NCBI GenBank assembly: GCA_049601975.1
Contig: JBMYRC010000021.1
Location: 1-41,849, forward strand
Origin: UBA6544 sp049601975
Lineage (GTDB): Bacteria > Pseudomonadota > Alphaproteobacteria > UBA8366
DNA: 41,849 nt
Direction of reading: 5' to 3'
The position numbers were made by a program, and so were the translations under genes. The first letter of the stretch is position 1, and each line of letters opens with the position of its first letter. The notes beneath the pieces are model-generated. The model was not told the origin of the DNA, made no database searches, and saw only the letters and a program-made list of their open reading frames with translations. Positions 7,646-15,740 of the stretch are shown one piece after another.

Positions 7646-8352
7646 CTACTGAGGACCGGGGGCCAGACGCAATTCCCGCAGGCGCTGAATTGCAGCATAG
7701 AGCAGCGGAATGAAGAAGGTTCCGATAAAGGTTGCGGCAACGATACCGAAGAACACGACGAAGCCGACCGACACCTGGCTCTCGGCCCCAGCGCCGGAAG
7801 AGATCACCAACGGCGAGACGCTCAAGATGAACGACAGCGCTGTCATCATCACCGCACGGAAGTGCAACCGGGCGGCCTCAAGCGCCGCCTCGTCCATGCT
7901 TAGTCCTGCCTTACGACGTACCTTCGCGAACTCAACGATCAGAATGGCGCTTTTCGCCGACAGCCCGATCAGCATCACAATGCCGATCTGCACATAGAGA
8001 TTAAACTCCAGGAAGGGTAATAACATGATCGACATCAACGCACCAAACATAGCAATGGCGGTCGACAAGACCACCGACATCGGTTTCGTCCAACTTTCAT
8101 ATCGCGCGACCAAAAACAGATAGGCGAAGCCAATAGCGAGGACAAAGATGGCCGCGACCAGGGCACCCGCTTCCAATTCTTGCAGCGCGGCTCCGGTCCC
8201 GGTCAGTTGCTAGCCTTCCGGTAATTTATCCGCGGCTGTCCGTTCTATCGCCGCAATCACCTCGCCGGTAATGACACCCTGCGTGGCGGACACGTTAATA
8301 TTCGCGCTCTGGAATTGATTATAACGCTTGATACTAAGTGGGCCGAGGATCG
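7646..8352 (-). pseudogene. RND efflux pump, C-terminal remnant
   Basis: Only the last fifth of a resistance-nodulation-division (HAE1/AcrB-like) inner-membrane transporter remains. It starts in the region GPLSIKRYNQFQSANINVSA, matching the segment shortly before the second membrane block of such pumps. It then runs into helices such as FAYLFLVARYESW, the motif GIVMLIGLSAKSAILIVEFA, and LYAAIQRLRELR at the end. A TAG at 8210-8212 interrupts it (EG-stop-QLTGTG), probably from a tyrosine codon. The first roughly 80% of the gene is missing and the remnant is joined directly to a truncated membrane fusion protein. The frame continues from the fusion protein without a shift, so the junction is a simple internal deletion. 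It cannot encode a working pump. Confidence 0.88.
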
Positions 8353-8931
8353 GAGTGACGGTGGCGAGCGGTTCACTGTTTTGGTCGACCAGATTAGCGA
8401 TACTATATCTTACTCGGCTGATCTTACCGGCAATGGGGCTGGTCACCTTGGTATAGCTCAGATCAATTTTAGCTAGGCGCAGTTCCGCAGCCGAGACCAG
8501 GACGGTCGCTTGGCCACTCGCCAACTCCGCACGGGATGTATCGAGCGTCGCCACGGCAACATCTCCCCGTTTGCCCAATTTCGACTTCCGGGCTAAATCG
8601 GCTTGCAAACTCTTCAGCGCCGCTTTTGCCGCCGCCAATTACGCCGCGCTTGCCCGGCCACGACCTCGTAAGGTGCCGCCTCGATGGAAAAGAGGCAAGT
8701 TCCCGCTTAAATTTCTGATCCTTCGCGGAATTCGCGCTTCTCCACAAACCCTTCGACACGCGCTCTAAGGTCAACAGTCTCCACGGCCTCGACACGGCCG
8801 ACATATTCGAATTGCGGCGTCACATCGCGTTCCGCGGCTTGGGTCACGAAAACACTCGGCGCCTGTTGGGAGACGCCGAACGCAGTTCCGCCGAAATACA
8901 ACGCAATTCCCAAAATTTGAGCGATCTTCAT
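8353..8931 (-). pseudogene. RND membrane fusion protein (periplasmic adaptor), N-terminal remnant
   Basis: The start of an HlyD/AcrA-type adaptor: MKIAQILGIALYFGG (signal segment), then VTPQFEYVGRVEAVETVDLR and VEGFVEKREFREGSEI, the classic first half of the biotinyl-lipoyl-like motif. It breaks at TAA 8707-8709, where intact relatives carry a K or similar codon. A 1-base loss near 8640 then shifts frame. The alpha-hairpin (AAAKAALKSLQADLARK) and the return motif (IDLSYTKVTSPIAGKISR) follow. At about 8350 the sequence switches to RND pump sequence, so the adaptor C-terminus is deleted. One nonsense codon, one frameshift and one large deletion make this an old remnant. The start codon is 5 bases after tenA on the same strand, so residual transcription from the iscR operon is possible. 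Confidence 0.88.
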
Positions 8932-8935
8932 CAAC

Positions 8936-9616
8936 TCACGTCTCGATATGGTCGAGGCCCATTTGCCAGAAATCGACCTCCAATCGCGTTGCCTTGGTGA
9001 ACGTATCGGATAAGGCCGCAATCCGACCAGGGCCGCCGCGCCGCGCCAATAAATCATCGAGGAACGCTTTCTCTGATTCCGCCACCTCCTGGTATTCGTC
9101 ACTCGCATACATCTCGATCCACGGCGTATAGGAGTTCCCGTCCACCATCGTATCCGGATCGGCGGCAAGCATGGCGCCCACCTCCGCATAGCCAATAATG
9201 CAGGGTGACAGCGCCGCATGCAGATCGAGCAAATCGCCCGCCATGCCGCGTTCCAACACGAACCGCGTATAGGCCATGCAGGCGGACGCTTCCGGTGCCG
9301 ATTGCATATCCGCTTCCGAAAGCCCCCATCCGGCGCAGAACTCCACATGCAATCCCATCTCGATATCGAGAATGGCCGCCATACCGGCCGCCGCTTGGCG
9401 CATGTCGGGAAGCGTGTCCGATTTGTAGACCGCCAAGGCATAGGCCCGCGCGAATTGGATAAGGAACAAATAATCTTGGATCAGATAGTGGCGAAAGGCC
9501 GCTTCCGGCAACCTTCCCGTACCCAACTGCCGGACGAAGTCATGCTCGACATACGCCGTCCAATCGTGTGCGCAATTCGCCTTGAGTTGGTCGAAAAGTA
9601 TGTTGGACGAGGTCAT
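8936..9616 (-). CDS. tenA: TenA-family aminopyrimidine aminohydrolase (thiaminase II)
   Basis: A 226-aa helical TenA/THI-4 family protein. Such cytosolic enzymes hydrolyse aminopyrimidines from degraded thiamin for salvage. Family marks are FRHYLIQDYLFLIQFARAYA near residue 50 (the aspartate binds the pyrimidine), HVEFCAGWGL, the catalytic-cysteine motif LSPCIIGYAEVG, and SYTPWIEMYAS near the C-terminus. I use the ATG at 9616, 7 bases downstream of the fdx stop; an upstream start at 9652 would overlap fdx and add residues unlike the family. There are no other thiamin genes and no TPP riboswitch here. Its place at the end of the iscR-cysteine desulfurase-fdx run suggests transcription from that promoter rather than thiamin control. 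Confidence 0.88.
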   Translation of the reverse strand: MTSSNILFDQLKANCAHDWTAYVEHDFVRQLGTGRLPEAAFRHYLIQDYLFLIQFARAYALAVYKSDTLPDMRQAAAGMAAILDIEMGLHVEFCAGWGLSEADMQSAPEASACMAYTRFVLERGMAGDLLDLHAALSPCIIGYAEVGAMLAADPDTMVDGNSYTPWIEMYASDEYQEVAESEKAFLDDLLARRGGPGRIAALSDTFTKATRLEVDFWQMGLDHIET

Positions 9617-9623
9617 CTGGCAG

Positions 9624-9956
9624 TCAATCCAATAACATGTTTCGCGTCTCACCCGGCAATTTTACCCGCAAACCGTCATTGTCCTCAGTGATGATTATCT
9701 GACAGCCGAGCCGCGACGTCCGGGTTAGCCCGAAAGCAAGGTCGAGCATGTCTTCCTCGTCTTCGCTCGGCGGCGGTAGTTTCTTGTACCAATCGGCATC
9801 GACGACGATATGACAGGTCGAGCACGCCATGCAGCCCTCGCAGGCACCTTCGATATCTATATCGTTTGCATGGGCAATTTTCAGGATCGTATCGCCAACC
9901 GGCGCCTCGACGGTTTTTTCGTTTCCGTCGCGATCGATGAATATCATATTCGGCAT
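9624..9956 (-). CDS. fdx: Adrenodoxin-type [2Fe-2S] ferredoxin
   Basis: A 110-aa ISC-type ferredoxin that carries electrons for iron-sulfur cluster assembly. The cluster ligands are visible as CEGCMACSTCH plus a later LGCQI cysteine; the C-x5-C-x2-C spacing with a distal cysteine is standard. An acidic patch (PPPSEDEEDMLDLAF) matches the partner-binding surface. I chose the ATG at 9956, giving MPNMIFIDRDG as in homologues, 7 bases after the cysteine desulfurase stop. An ATG at 9977 overlapping that gene is an alternative that adds seven residues. It belongs to the iscR-cysteine desulfurase operon. Confidence 0.93.
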   Translation of the reverse strand: MPNMIFIDRDGNEKTVEAPVGDTILKIAHANDIDIEGACEGCMACSTCHIVVDADWYKKLPPPSEDEEDMLDLAFGLTRTSRLGCQIIITEDNDGLRVKLPGETRNMLLD

Positions 9957-9963
9957 TTTGTCG

Positions 9964-11055
9964 TCACCCGGCTCCATTGCGGAGACCGCTCCAGACTTCG
10001 ATGAACTTATCGACTTCCTCTACGGTATTTTCGGTACCAAAGCTAATCCGGATCGCACAACGACCGAGATCATCCGCAACACCCATCGCCTGCAATACGT
10101 GGCTCTCGCCTACCTTACCCGAGGAACAGGCAGCCCCCGCGCTGACCTCAATCCCGGCAAGATCGAGCGTCATTATTTGCGTTTCCGCATCAATTCCCGG
10201 CAGCGCCAACAAGGACGTGTTCGCAATCCGCGGGGCATCCTCACCGAAAATTACCGCATCCGGCACTGCTGCCACCGCACGGCGTTCCAATATGCCGATC
10301 AAATTGGCGATCCGACCAATCGTCAATCGCTTCTCTTGGGCCTCCCGGGCCGCGACACCGAAGCCAGCGATACCGGGGACGTTCTCCGTCCCCCCACGGT
10401 AGCGACGTTCCTGCCCGCCCCCCCGAATCAACGCCTCAATCTCCATACCTTCCGCCAAAATCAGCGCGCCTACCCCTTTTGGGCCACCCAATTTATGAGC
10501 CGAGATTGTTAGCATATCAACGCCAAGACGCTTCATATCGATGGGAATACGTCCCACCGCCTGTACCGCATCGCAATGAAACAACGCGCCCGCGGCATGG
10601 GCGCGTTCTGCCGCTCCCTTGATAGGCTGGATAACCCCACTCTCGTTATTCGCCGCCATGACCGACACGACGGCAAATCGGCCTCGACGGCGCAGAATCT
10701 TAGACAATGATTCCAGTTCTACGACGCCATTCGCCGTGACAGCAATTTTCGGATCGTCCGGGGATATTTCGAGTACAGACGGGTGTTCGATGGCCGACGC
10801 AATGACCTGTTTTCGGCCCGAACTACGCAAAGCTTGATTATTCGCTTCGGTCGCGCCGCTGGTAAAAATGACATTTTCCGGGAGCGCCCCGACCAGACGG
10901 GCGATCTCCTCACGTGCGTCTTCTACGATTTTTCGCGCGGCGCGGCCTTTTGCATGTACGGAAGACCGATTGCCGAATTCGCCCAGGCCCGAGACAACAG
11001 CCTCTTGGACACCAACGGAAACTGGCGATGTCGCATTATGGTCGAAATAAGCCAT
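9964..11055 (-). CDS. Cysteine desulfurase (NifS/IscS-like)
   Basis: A 363-aa PLP enzyme that converts cysteine to alanine and a protein-bound persulfide, feeding iron-sulfur clusters and tRNA thiolation. It begins with MAYFDHNATSPV. K188 in SAHKLGGPKG binds PLP, and C310 in GAACSSGKV is the persulfide-forming cysteine on its mobile loop. Other marks are FTSGATEANN, ANNESGVIQP and the CDAVQAVG aspartate. It is somewhat shorter than E. coli IscS and more like the NifS-like copies found beside iscR in alphaproteobacteria. It lies 50 bases after iscR and is followed by fdx. The scaffold genes (iscU or sufBCD) are absent here, so which assembly machine it serves is open; MnmA is a plausible client. 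Confidence 0.94.
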   Translation of the reverse strand: MAYFDHNATSPVSVGVQEAVVSGLGEFGNRSSVHAKGRAARKIVEDAREEIARLVGALPENVIFTSGATEANNQALRSSGRKQVIASAIEHPSVLEISPDDPKIAVTANGVVELESLSKILRRRGRFAVVSVMAANNESGVIQPIKGAAERAHAAGALFHCDAVQAVGRIPIDMKRLGVDMLTISAHKLGGPKGVGALILAEGMEIEALIRGGGQERRYRGGTENVPGIAGFGVAAREAQEKRLTIGRIANLIGILERRAVAAVPDAVIFGEDAPRIANTSLLALPGIDAETQIMTLDLAGIEVSAGAACSSGKVGESHVLQAMGVADDLGRCAIRISFGTENTVEEVDKFIEVWSGLRNGAG

Positions 11056-11105
11056 GCGGTTCTTCGTTGCCTATGCGGTCACTCGGCGCTTCGGAGAAGC
11101 CTCGG

Positions 11106-11555
11106 CTAAGCGGCGTTGCCGCCCGCTACCAGATCGCTTCGCCTGACGCCCCCTTCGATAACATCGTACAAGGTAACGGAGCTCAGGAACAAATGAATAT
11201 GATCGCTCAACTCATCCCACAAATCGTGGGTAAGACAACGCTCTTGCCCCCCGGTACAGCCGCGCGGCGAACCCGGTGCACAGCGTGTCGCGCGAAGCGC
11301 TTCATCGACGGCGTCGATCACATCGGAAATCGGCATATCCGCGGCATCACGAGCGAGTAAATATCCGCCGCCCGGCCCTCGTACACTATTCACCAGCCCG
11401 GCCAGCCGCAGATTCGCAAATAATTGTTCAAGATATGACAGCGATATACCCTGGCGATCGGCGATATCCGCCAGTGCTACGGGTTGCCCTTGGCAATTCT
11501 TCGCCAAGTCTACCATCGCCATAACCGCATAGCGGCCTTTAGTCGTCAGTCTCAC
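11106..11555 (-). CDS. iscR: Rrf2-family iron-sulfur regulator IscR
   Basis: A 149-aa Rrf2-type transcription factor that senses cluster supply. The winged helix is in the first 70 residues (MRLTTKGRYAVMAMVDLA, SYLEQLFANLR, VRGPGGGYLLAR). The [2Fe-2S] ligands C92, C100, C107 and H110 are present in the segment CAPGSPRGC..ERCLTHDLW. The cysteine spacing is two residues and one residue wider than in E. coli IscR, where the ligands are C92, C98 and C104, but all are kept. The start is GTG at 11555 with GGGAG about 8 bases upstream. It heads the cysteine desulfurase, fdx, tenA run. A long inverted repeat at 11569-11608 is a possible operator, so autoregulation is likely. Confidence 0.95.
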   Translation of the reverse strand: MRLTTKGRYAVMAMVDLAKNCQGQPVALADIADRQGISLSYLEQLFANLRLAGLVNSVRGPGGGYLLARDAADMPISDVIDAVDEALRATRCAPGSPRGCTGGQERCLTHDLWDELSDHIHLFLSSVTLYDVIEGGVRRSDLVAGGNAA

Positions 11556-11568
11556 GATTTAATCTCCC

Positions 11569-11608
11569 AAAATCGCGGGCTTTGTTACGTAGGATATAGC
11601 GCGATTTT
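11569..11608 (-). promoter_or_regulatory. Inverted repeat upstream of iscR, candidate operator
   Basis: AAAATCGCG at 11569-11577 and CGCGATTTT at 11600-11608 are perfect 9-base inverted arms separated by 22 bases. They end 14 bases before the iscR start. The centre contains TATATC on the minus strand, a possible -10 box. The arms could be a two-site operator (IscR or another regulator) or a 5'-leader stem. They do not match the E. coli type 1 IscR consensus as I remember it. Confidence 0.45.
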
Positions 11609-11647
11609 GAAGTTTGGCTGCCCTAGATTTTAACTCATTGAAATATA

Positions 11648-12400
11648 CTAATTATTTGGCATATCCGGACGCGAGAGATCTGATTCAGGATACTCGGAAG
11701 CCTCAATTGATTCGGCCCCCTTCGCGGCGTCCGCCTCCAATTCTTCCACCCGCACCTTCAAGGTCGTGACCTGTTCCATCAACCCTTCCAAGGCTCGGGC
11801 AATGGGATCGGGAACATCGCCGATCGGCGTTCCGTAGGGTGAAAACCCAGCCGACCGACTGCCGCTACCGCGCGGGATGGCACGCCCGGGAATGCCGACG
11901 ATGGTCACCGCTTCCGGCACGTCTTTCGTCACCACGGCATTTGCGCCGACCCGTGCGCAACGCCCAACGATCACCGGTCCCAGGATTTGCGCACCGGAGC
12001 CGACAATGACGTCATCCTCCAGGGTCGGGTGGCGTTTTTGCTCCCGCTGACTATCGGAATCAATGGAGGGTGCGACACCGCCCAGTGTCACGTCATGATA
12101 AAGCGTCACCCTATCGCCGATCTCAGCGGTCTCGCCGATGACAACGCCCATCCCGTGGTCGATAAAGAACCTCTTACCAATCACCGCGCCCGGGTGGATT
12201 TCGATCCCGGTAAAAAATCGTCCGACCTGAGAGACGAACCGGCCAAACAATTTTAAATTCCGCCGCCAGGCCCAATGGGCGGCGCGATGCAGAACAATTG
12301 CGTGAAATCCGGGATAACAAATAACGATCTCAACCCAGGACCGTGCCGCAGGGTCGCGTTCTTTAACGCCTTTGATCTCTTCGCGCATTGCCTTGAACAT
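11648..12400 (-). CDS. cysE: Serine O-acetyltransferase CysE
   Basis: A 250-aa enzyme making O-acetylserine from serine and acetyl-CoA, the first step of cysteine synthesis. The short N-terminal helical part (WVEIVICYPGFHAIVLHRAAHW) leads into hexapeptide left-handed beta-helix repeats: HPGAVIGKRFFIDHGMGVVIGE, TLYHDVTLGG, GSGAQILGPVIVG and ARVGANAVVTKDVP. The histidines in IDHG and YHD are the active-site pair. It is the shorter EpsC/SrpH-like form rather than the 273-aa E. coli type. A C-terminal tail of about 60 residues (ALEGLMEQVTTLKVRVEELEAD) looks coiled-coil and varies in this family. I use ATG 12400 with AGGTGG 8 bases upstream; GTG 12412 is an alternative. Together with the cysteine desulfurase gene downstream it links cysteine supply to cluster assembly. 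Confidence 0.94.
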   Translation of the reverse strand: MFKAMREEIKGVKERDPAARSWVEIVICYPGFHAIVLHRAAHWAWRRNLKLFGRFVSQVGRFFTGIEIHPGAVIGKRFFIDHGMGVVIGETAEIGDRVTLYHDVTLGGVAPSIDSDSQREQKRHPTLEDDVIVGSGAQILGPVIVGRCARVGANAVVTKDVPEAVTIVGIPGRAIPRGSGSRSAGFSPYGTPIGDVPDPIARALEGLMEQVTTLKVRVEELEADAAKGAESIEASEYPESDLSRPDMPNN

Positions 12401-12637
12401 CGTGCGGGCCACCTAATATTATTCCATAAGACCGCAGGGTATCTCCGTGCATTTTAATCCTATTACAAGGATCGCAGGCAAGATCTTTAATTTGCGGGTT
12501 TCTTACCAGGGACCTGTTGGATATAGATATGAGGCCTTTCCGGGTCAACCGGGTCATGAGTCGTCGTGTTGACGGTCGTCGGCTAAGCGATTACGAGCCT
12601 AGTTACATATTAAACATCAATTGAAGCGACGGGAACT

Positions 12638-13303
12638 ATGCCAGAAGTAATCATTAACGGTCCCGACGGAAGACTGGAATGTAAGTATCAGCCGGGCCGT
12701 GAGATAAACGCGCCGATTGCCTTGATGCTGCATCCCCACCCCCAACACGGGGGGACGATGAACAATAAAGTCGTCTATACGCTCTATCAGATTTTCCTGC
12801 GCCGCGGGTTTGCTTGCATGCGCTTCAACTTTCGAGGCGTCGGACGATCGCAAGGATCGTTCGCACGCGGCGAAGGCGAGTTGTCGGATGCGGCAGCCGC
12901 ACTTGATTGGCTTCAAGGCTACAACGAGAATGCGTCACAATGCTGGATCGCCGGATTTTCCTTCGGGGCCTGGATCGGCATGCAATTGCTGATGCGGCGT
13001 CCTGAAATCACATCCTTCGTATCAGTAGCGCCGCCCGCCAATATGTATGACTTCAGCTTCCTGGCGCCCTGCCCGTCATCCGGCTTGTTCTTATCCGGTG
13101 ATAAAGACGACATCGTTCCGGCGGATTCGATCGAAACTCTGGTCGGGAAATTACGCCAACAGCGCGGTATCGAAATCGATCACCACACGATCGCCGGCGC
13201 CAATCATTTCTACCATGATCGCCTGGGCGAGATGGAAAAATTGGTTGGTGACTATCTCGATACTGCGATGGCTCCCAAGCCTGAAGAGGCGGTCTCGGAC
13301 TAA
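12638..13303 (+). CDS. Alpha/beta hydrolase (COG2945 type)
   Basis: A 221-aa single-domain alpha/beta hydrolase without signal peptide. It shows LMLHPHPQHGG (oxyanion strand), MRFNFRGVGRSQG, the nucleophile elbow GFSFGA, LSGDKDDIVP (likely acid) and GANHFYHDR (catalytic histidine). This type commonly neighbours cysE and iscR in alphaproteobacteria, but the substrate is unknown. It is divergent from cysE with about 237 bases between the starts, where both promoters must lie. Its TAA stop (13301-13303) overlaps the TAG stop of the convergent anmK gene. Confidence 0.88.
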   Translation: MPEVIINGPDGRLECKYQPGREINAPIALMLHPHPQHGGTMNNKVVYTLYQIFLRRGFACMRFNFRGVGRSQGSFARGEGELSDAAAALDWLQGYNENASQCWIAGFSFGAWIGMQLLMRRPEITSFVSVAPPANMYDFSFLAPCPSSGLFLSGDKDDIVPADSIETLVGKLRQQRGIEIDHHTIAGANHFYHDRLGEMEKLVGDYLDTAMAPKPEEAVSD

Positions 13304-14373
13304 CCTTTGTGACGATGCAGAATACCGCCCGTTGTCGGCGCAGCTACGCCCGTCGTCTCTGGAAAACTGGTCGGTAGGATTTTTAGTTTACGTACTGCTA
13401 AGTAGGCGAAGGCTTGAGCTTCGATCGCGTCACCGTCCCAACCGAGCGTCTCCATTGGCTCAACCGGAACGCCTAACGCTGAACCTAATCCAGCCATTAG
13501 GGCCGGATTTCGCCGTCCGCCGCCGCATACGACCCAGCGAGCCGGCGGGGCGGGGAAATAATCAAGCGACGCTTTGATGCAGCCAATTGTAAAAGCCGTT
13601 AGAGTGGCTGCACCGTCCTCGACCAGCAGCGGTTCCGCTAAGGAAGTATCAAACTCGTTACGGTCCAAGGATTTCGGTGGCATTCGCTTCAAATAAGGGG
13701 CCTTCAGAAGCCCTTCCAAGACCACGACGTCAATGTCTCCACGCCGCGCAATCGCGCCATCGCGATCCATCGGTTTACCGGTGTTCTTATATGCCCAATC
13801 GTCGATTAGCGCGTTACCGGGCCCCGTATCGAAAGCCATCAATTCATCGTCTTTTCCAATCCACGTGACGTTTGCGACACCGCCGATATTTAATACCGCA
13901 ACGGGTTTTTCGAAGGCGGCCATCAACGCCGCATGAAAGATCGGCGCCAGAGGAGCCCCCTCTCCACCACCCGCGATATCGGCGGAACGGCAGTCGGCGA
14001 CCACATCAATGCCGCATTCCGCCGCTAGTAATGCACCATCGCCAATTTGCCAGGTAAAGCCGCGCGCCGGCTCATGATGAATTGTATGCCCGTGAAATCC
14101 GACGACATCTACTGATTCCGCACTGCCCTCAACACTCTCCAAGAGCCGCTCGACGGCTTTGGCGTGCAGCAAGGTCAATTCCCGCTCCACCGATATAGTT
14201 TCCCCATCCGCCTCAGTACGCCCCAATATCGCCCGTATACGGTCCGCGAATTCCGGTTCATAGGGCATCGAATGAAACGCCAACCGGTCAATTTGATGGA
14301 CGCCGTCAGTTTCGATCAATGCCGCATCCACGCCGTCAATTGACGTCCCGCTCATTAGACCAATCGCTAGCAA
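13300..14373 (-). CDS. anmK: Anhydro-N-acetylmuramic acid kinase
   Basis: A 357-aa peptidoglycan-recycling kinase that cleaves and phosphorylates 1,6-anhydro-MurNAc to MurNAc-6-phosphate. The phosphate-binding GLMSGTSIDGVD opens the protein. VGFHGHTIHHEP, VVADCRSADIAGGGEGAPL, LNIGGVANVTW, FDTGPGNALIDDW and VVCGGGRRNPALM are family signatures in the right order. It starts with TTG at 14373, supported by AGGAG at about 8 bases. It is divergent from tyrS, with 97 bases between the start codons, a common arrangement in alphaproteobacteria. The 3' end overlaps the convergent hydrolase stop by four bases, leaving no room for a conventional terminator. Confidence 0.96.
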   Translation of the reverse strand: MLAIGLMSGTSIDGVDAALIETDGVHQIDRLAFHSMPYEPEFADRIRAILGRTEADGETISVERELTLLHAKAVERLLESVEGSAESVDVVGFHGHTIHHEPARGFTWQIGDGALLAAECGIDVVADCRSADIAGGGEGAPLAPIFHAALMAAFEKPVAVLNIGGVANVTWIGKDDELMAFDTGPGNALIDDWAYKNTGKPMDRDGAIARRGDIDVVVLEGLLKAPYLKRMPPKSLDRNEFDTSLAEPLLVEDGAATLTAFTIGCIKASLDYFPAPPARWVVCGGGRRNPALMAGLGSALGVPVEPMETLGWDGDAIEAQAFAYLAVRKLKILPTSFPETTGVAAPTTGGILHRHKG

Positions 14374-14470
14374 ATTCGTCTCCTAATCCCAATATGTCCG
14401 CACGTTGTGGCACTCATGCTATTGTGCTAAGTGGTTTGCCCTTTCAGCAAGCATACACGTCGTGGCGACC

Positions 14471-15724
14471 ATGAGCGAAGTAACATCCGAATTCCTGAAA
14501 ACTGTACAAAATCGGGGGTATTTTCATCAAGCGACCGATTTGGAGGCACTAGACGCCTTGGCGCTCGAAGGCGGCCTCGCCGGTTATATTGGATTCGACG
14601 CGACGGCGTCTTCATTGCATGCGGGCAGTCTAGTCCAAATCATGCTCCTGCGCTGGATGCAAACATGCGGTCTGAAACCGATCGTTCTGATGGGCGGCGG
14701 CACCAGCAAGGTTGGCGACCCATCCGGGAAGGACGCGCAACGCAAACTGCTGACCACCGACGACATCACCGCCAATATCAGCGGAATTAAAGGTGTATTC
14801 GAGAAATTTCTCACTTTTGGCAACGGGCCGTCCGATGCCGTTATGGTGAACAACGCGGACTGGCTCGACCAGCTGCAATACATCGATTTCTTGCGCGACT
14901 ACGGACGGCATTTTTCGGTCAATCGGATGCTGACATTCGATTCCGTAAAACAGCGATTGGAGCGTGAGCAACCGCTCTCATTTCTCGAATTCAATTATAT
15001 GGTGCTGCAGTCTTATGACTTCCTGGAGTTGTCGCGCCGCCACAATTGTCGCTTGCAACTCGGTGGTTCCGATCAATGGGGCAATATAGTCAGTGGTATC
15101 GAATTGGGCCGCCGCGTCGACGGCACCCAATTGTTTGGGCTAACCTCGCCGCTGTTAACGACCGCGAGCGGTGCCAAGATGGGCAAGACAGCGAGTGGCG
15201 CCGTCTGGCTGAACGACGATATGCTGTCGGCTTATGATTACTGGCAATATTGGCGGAATACTGAGGATGCCGATGTGGGGCGTTTCCTGCGCCTCTTCAC
15301 TGAATTGCCATTGGACGAGATCGCAAGGCTCGAATCTCTCGAAGGAGCTGACATTAACGACGCGAAGGTCATTCTAGCGAATGCGGCCACCGACATGTGC
15401 CACGGCGCAGCTGCCGCCGATGCGGCTGCGGAAACCGCGCGTCAAACCTTCGTTGAAGGCGGTGCCGGAGAGGACTTACCCCGGATCGACGTCGCAAGCG
15501 GGCGCCTCACCGATGGTGTTCCGTTTTATGAACTTCTGAAGGAATCGGGGCTTGCGAAAAGCAACGGCGAAGCACGTCGCTTAATCAAGGGCGGCGGCGG
15601 TCGATTGAACGACACGGTCGTAAGCGAGGAACAGACTTCCGTCACATTAACCGATGTGAATGACGATGGTGTTATCAAACTATCCGCCGGCCGTAAGCGC
15701 CACGCGTTGGTCGTCCCTGCCTGA
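14471..15724 (+). CDS. tyrS: Tyrosyl-tRNA synthetase
   Basis: A 417-aa class I aminoacyl-tRNA synthetase charging tRNA-Tyr. GYIGFDATASSLHAGSL contains the HIGH-like HAG motif. VLMGGGTSKVGDPSGK and the QLGGSDQWGNI segment bind tyrosine and ATP, and KMGKTASG is the KMSKS equivalent. The C-terminal 65 residues form an S4-like RNA-binding domain (GLAKSNGEARRLIKGGGGRLND). I choose the ATG at 14471 (MSEVTSEFLK), matching the family N-terminus; an earlier in-frame start at 14405 would add 22 unlikely residues. The Shine-Dalgarno site is weak. The stop is only 16 bases from the convergent AsmA-like gene. Confidence 0.96.
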   Translation: MSEVTSEFLKTVQNRGYFHQATDLEALDALALEGGLAGYIGFDATASSLHAGSLVQIMLLRWMQTCGLKPIVLMGGGTSKVGDPSGKDAQRKLLTTDDITANISGIKGVFEKFLTFGNGPSDAVMVNNADWLDQLQYIDFLRDYGRHFSVNRMLTFDSVKQRLEREQPLSFLEFNYMVLQSYDFLELSRRHNCRLQLGGSDQWGNIVSGIELGRRVDGTQLFGLTSPLLTTASGAKMGKTASGAVWLNDDMLSAYDYWQYWRNTEDADVGRFLRLFTELPLDEIARLESLEGADINDAKVILANAATDMCHGAAAADAAAETARQTFVEGGAGEDLPRIDVASGRLTDGVPFYELLKESGLAKSNGEARRLIKGGGGRLNDTVVSEEQTSVTLTDVNDDGVIKLSAGRKRHALVVPA

Positions 15725-15740
15725 TCTTGAATTTCACCGA

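Noticed and set aside
9616..9956. TPP riboswitch control of tenA
   Set aside because: The region upstream of tenA is the fdx coding sequence with a 7-base gap; there is no room for a riboswitch and no thi-box was seen.
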